From: Syngnathus acus
Lineage: Eukaryota; Chordata; Actinopteri; Syngnathiformes; Syngnathidae
DNA length: 64,000 nt
Assembly (NCBI RefSeq): GCF_901709675.1
Contig: NC_051092.1
Span: 3,538,491 to 3,602,490, forward strand
Direction: 5' to 3'
A program made the translations under genes and the position numbers. The notes below the pieces were generated by a model. That model saw nothing but the letters and a program-made list of their open reading frames with translations, was not told the origin of the DNA and did not search any database. Below, in pieces: positions 63,291 to 64,000 of this stretch. The number at the start of each line of letters is the position of its first letter. Within the stretch, counting starts at the first letter, position 1.

Positions 63291-64000
63291 CTAGGATGCA
63301 GTGCAATCTGTGTACGTGGTCACCATATTCCCTCTGCGCTGCGTCACTGTTCTACAATGCTGTTTGGAGGCAGCGCGGAAGACACTTTCAGTTGGCGTGG
63401 CGCGCCTGTGGAAGGCGAATATCTTCTCAATGTCATCAAACAGGTCGCCAAAGACGCCGGCTCCTTGAAAGTGTCTCTTGTGTCGGCCGTGGGGTTCTCT
63501 CGGGGAATGTTCATCAAAGTGTTGCCTCTGCCGGGCATGCCGGCTGTTGTGGTTGTACATGTCAAAGTCCTTAAAGATGTCATCCATTTTGAAACTGAAT
63601 GGTTGGTGCGCGTTTTGCGTCTGTTGTGGACCTGCTGTGAAATAAGAGGCACCGCCACCAAACCGGTCATACTCTCTTCTTCTGGTCGCATCAGATAACG
63701 TCTCATAGGCTGGGGGGGGAAAAATCCAAGAGATAAAAACTGATCAATTATAATTAAAGCTTGACTTATAGATTTTGTTTGTGTAAACGTTATGAAATGA
63801 TCTACAGTTTGGTTCATTATGTCTGTATCTCAAATCAACGTTCTACATTGAAACAACTAGAAATGACATTAATCTGTGCTGCTTCCTTTAAAATAACAAA
63901 AAAAAAACATACATGTTAAGGTCATCGAAGATTCTATATTGTCCATAGGTGTTATAAAGATTAAATAGTGAGAGAATAACACGAATCAACTGTACCTTCT
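63291..64000 (-). CDS. dnajb9: DNAJB9 (ERdj4) ER co-chaperone, partial, 3' part
   Basis: The last coding exon is 63291-63709. A minus-strand donor (AGAAG|GTACA) places the 3' end of the previous exon at 63996-64000, at the window edge. Splicing gives A-E-A-Y-E-T-L-S-D, as in DNAJB9. The exon has the J-domain end (ETLSDATRRREYDRFG), a Phe/His-rich middle (MDDIFKDFDMYNH, GDLFDDIEKIFAF) and the conserved tail CRTVTQRRGNMVTTYTDC. ERdj4 is a BiP co-chaperone in the ER, represses IRE1 and helps remove misfolded proteins. The HPD motif and signal sequence lie beyond the window, so start and length cannot be given. Tail and Phe-rich region fit DNAJB9 over other DnaJ proteins. Confidence 0.93.

Noticed and set aside
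63156-63698. 180-codon plus-strand frame
   Set aside because: It is antisense to the dnajb9 exon, whose product is recognisable on the minus strand.

Overview
The window is a gene-dense piece of a vertebrate chromosome, almost certainly from a ray-finned (teleost) fish. The support is small GT-AG introns, vertebrate gene families in fish-like form, a fused pseudouridine glycosidase-kinase gene and several short inverted-repeat elements of teleost type. Species cannot be named from the sequence. Gene models were spliced by eye, by matching donor, acceptor and reading phase exon by exon and comparing with remembered family members. No search was run.

Layout. 1-1585: flank without a recognised gene. 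1586-8733 (+): asz1 (GASZ). 9395-11370 (+): wnt2; this neighbour pair also exists in mammals. 13769-18727 (-): cnot4, with a long 3' UTR down to about 11930 and a noncoding first exon near 20500-20720. 21455-26069 (-): an 18-exon PsuG-PsuK fusion. 26684-29320 (-): an IL-17 receptor A-like gene with a short tail. 29871-31096 (-): a six-finger C2H2 protein. 32983-39620 (+): three troponin I genes in tandem. 40915-42346 (+): bpgm. 46510-50677 (+): cald1. 53713-55718 (+): a troponin T gene. 56296-61882 (-): dnm1l (Drp1). 63291-64000 (-): the 3' part of dnajb9, running off the end.

Functional grouping. Three TnI genes, one TnT gene and caldesmon, all thin-filament regulators, lie within 23 kb on one strand, with bpgm between. 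asz1 is a germline piRNA/mitochondrial factor and wnt2 a secreted ligand. cnot4 encodes an E3 ligase linked to CCR4-NOT. The psuG-psuK gene salvages pseudouridine. dnm1l divides mitochondria, and dnajb9 is an ER chaperone.

No bacterial-style system, CRISPR array or confident RNA gene was seen. The most unusual signals are 4-nt and 7-nt microexons in the TnI cluster, a shared motif upstream of several troponin genes, a divergent switch region in the first TnI, the truncated IL17RA-like tail, inferred GC-AG introns and short in-frame introns, and two decayed periodic repeat arrays.
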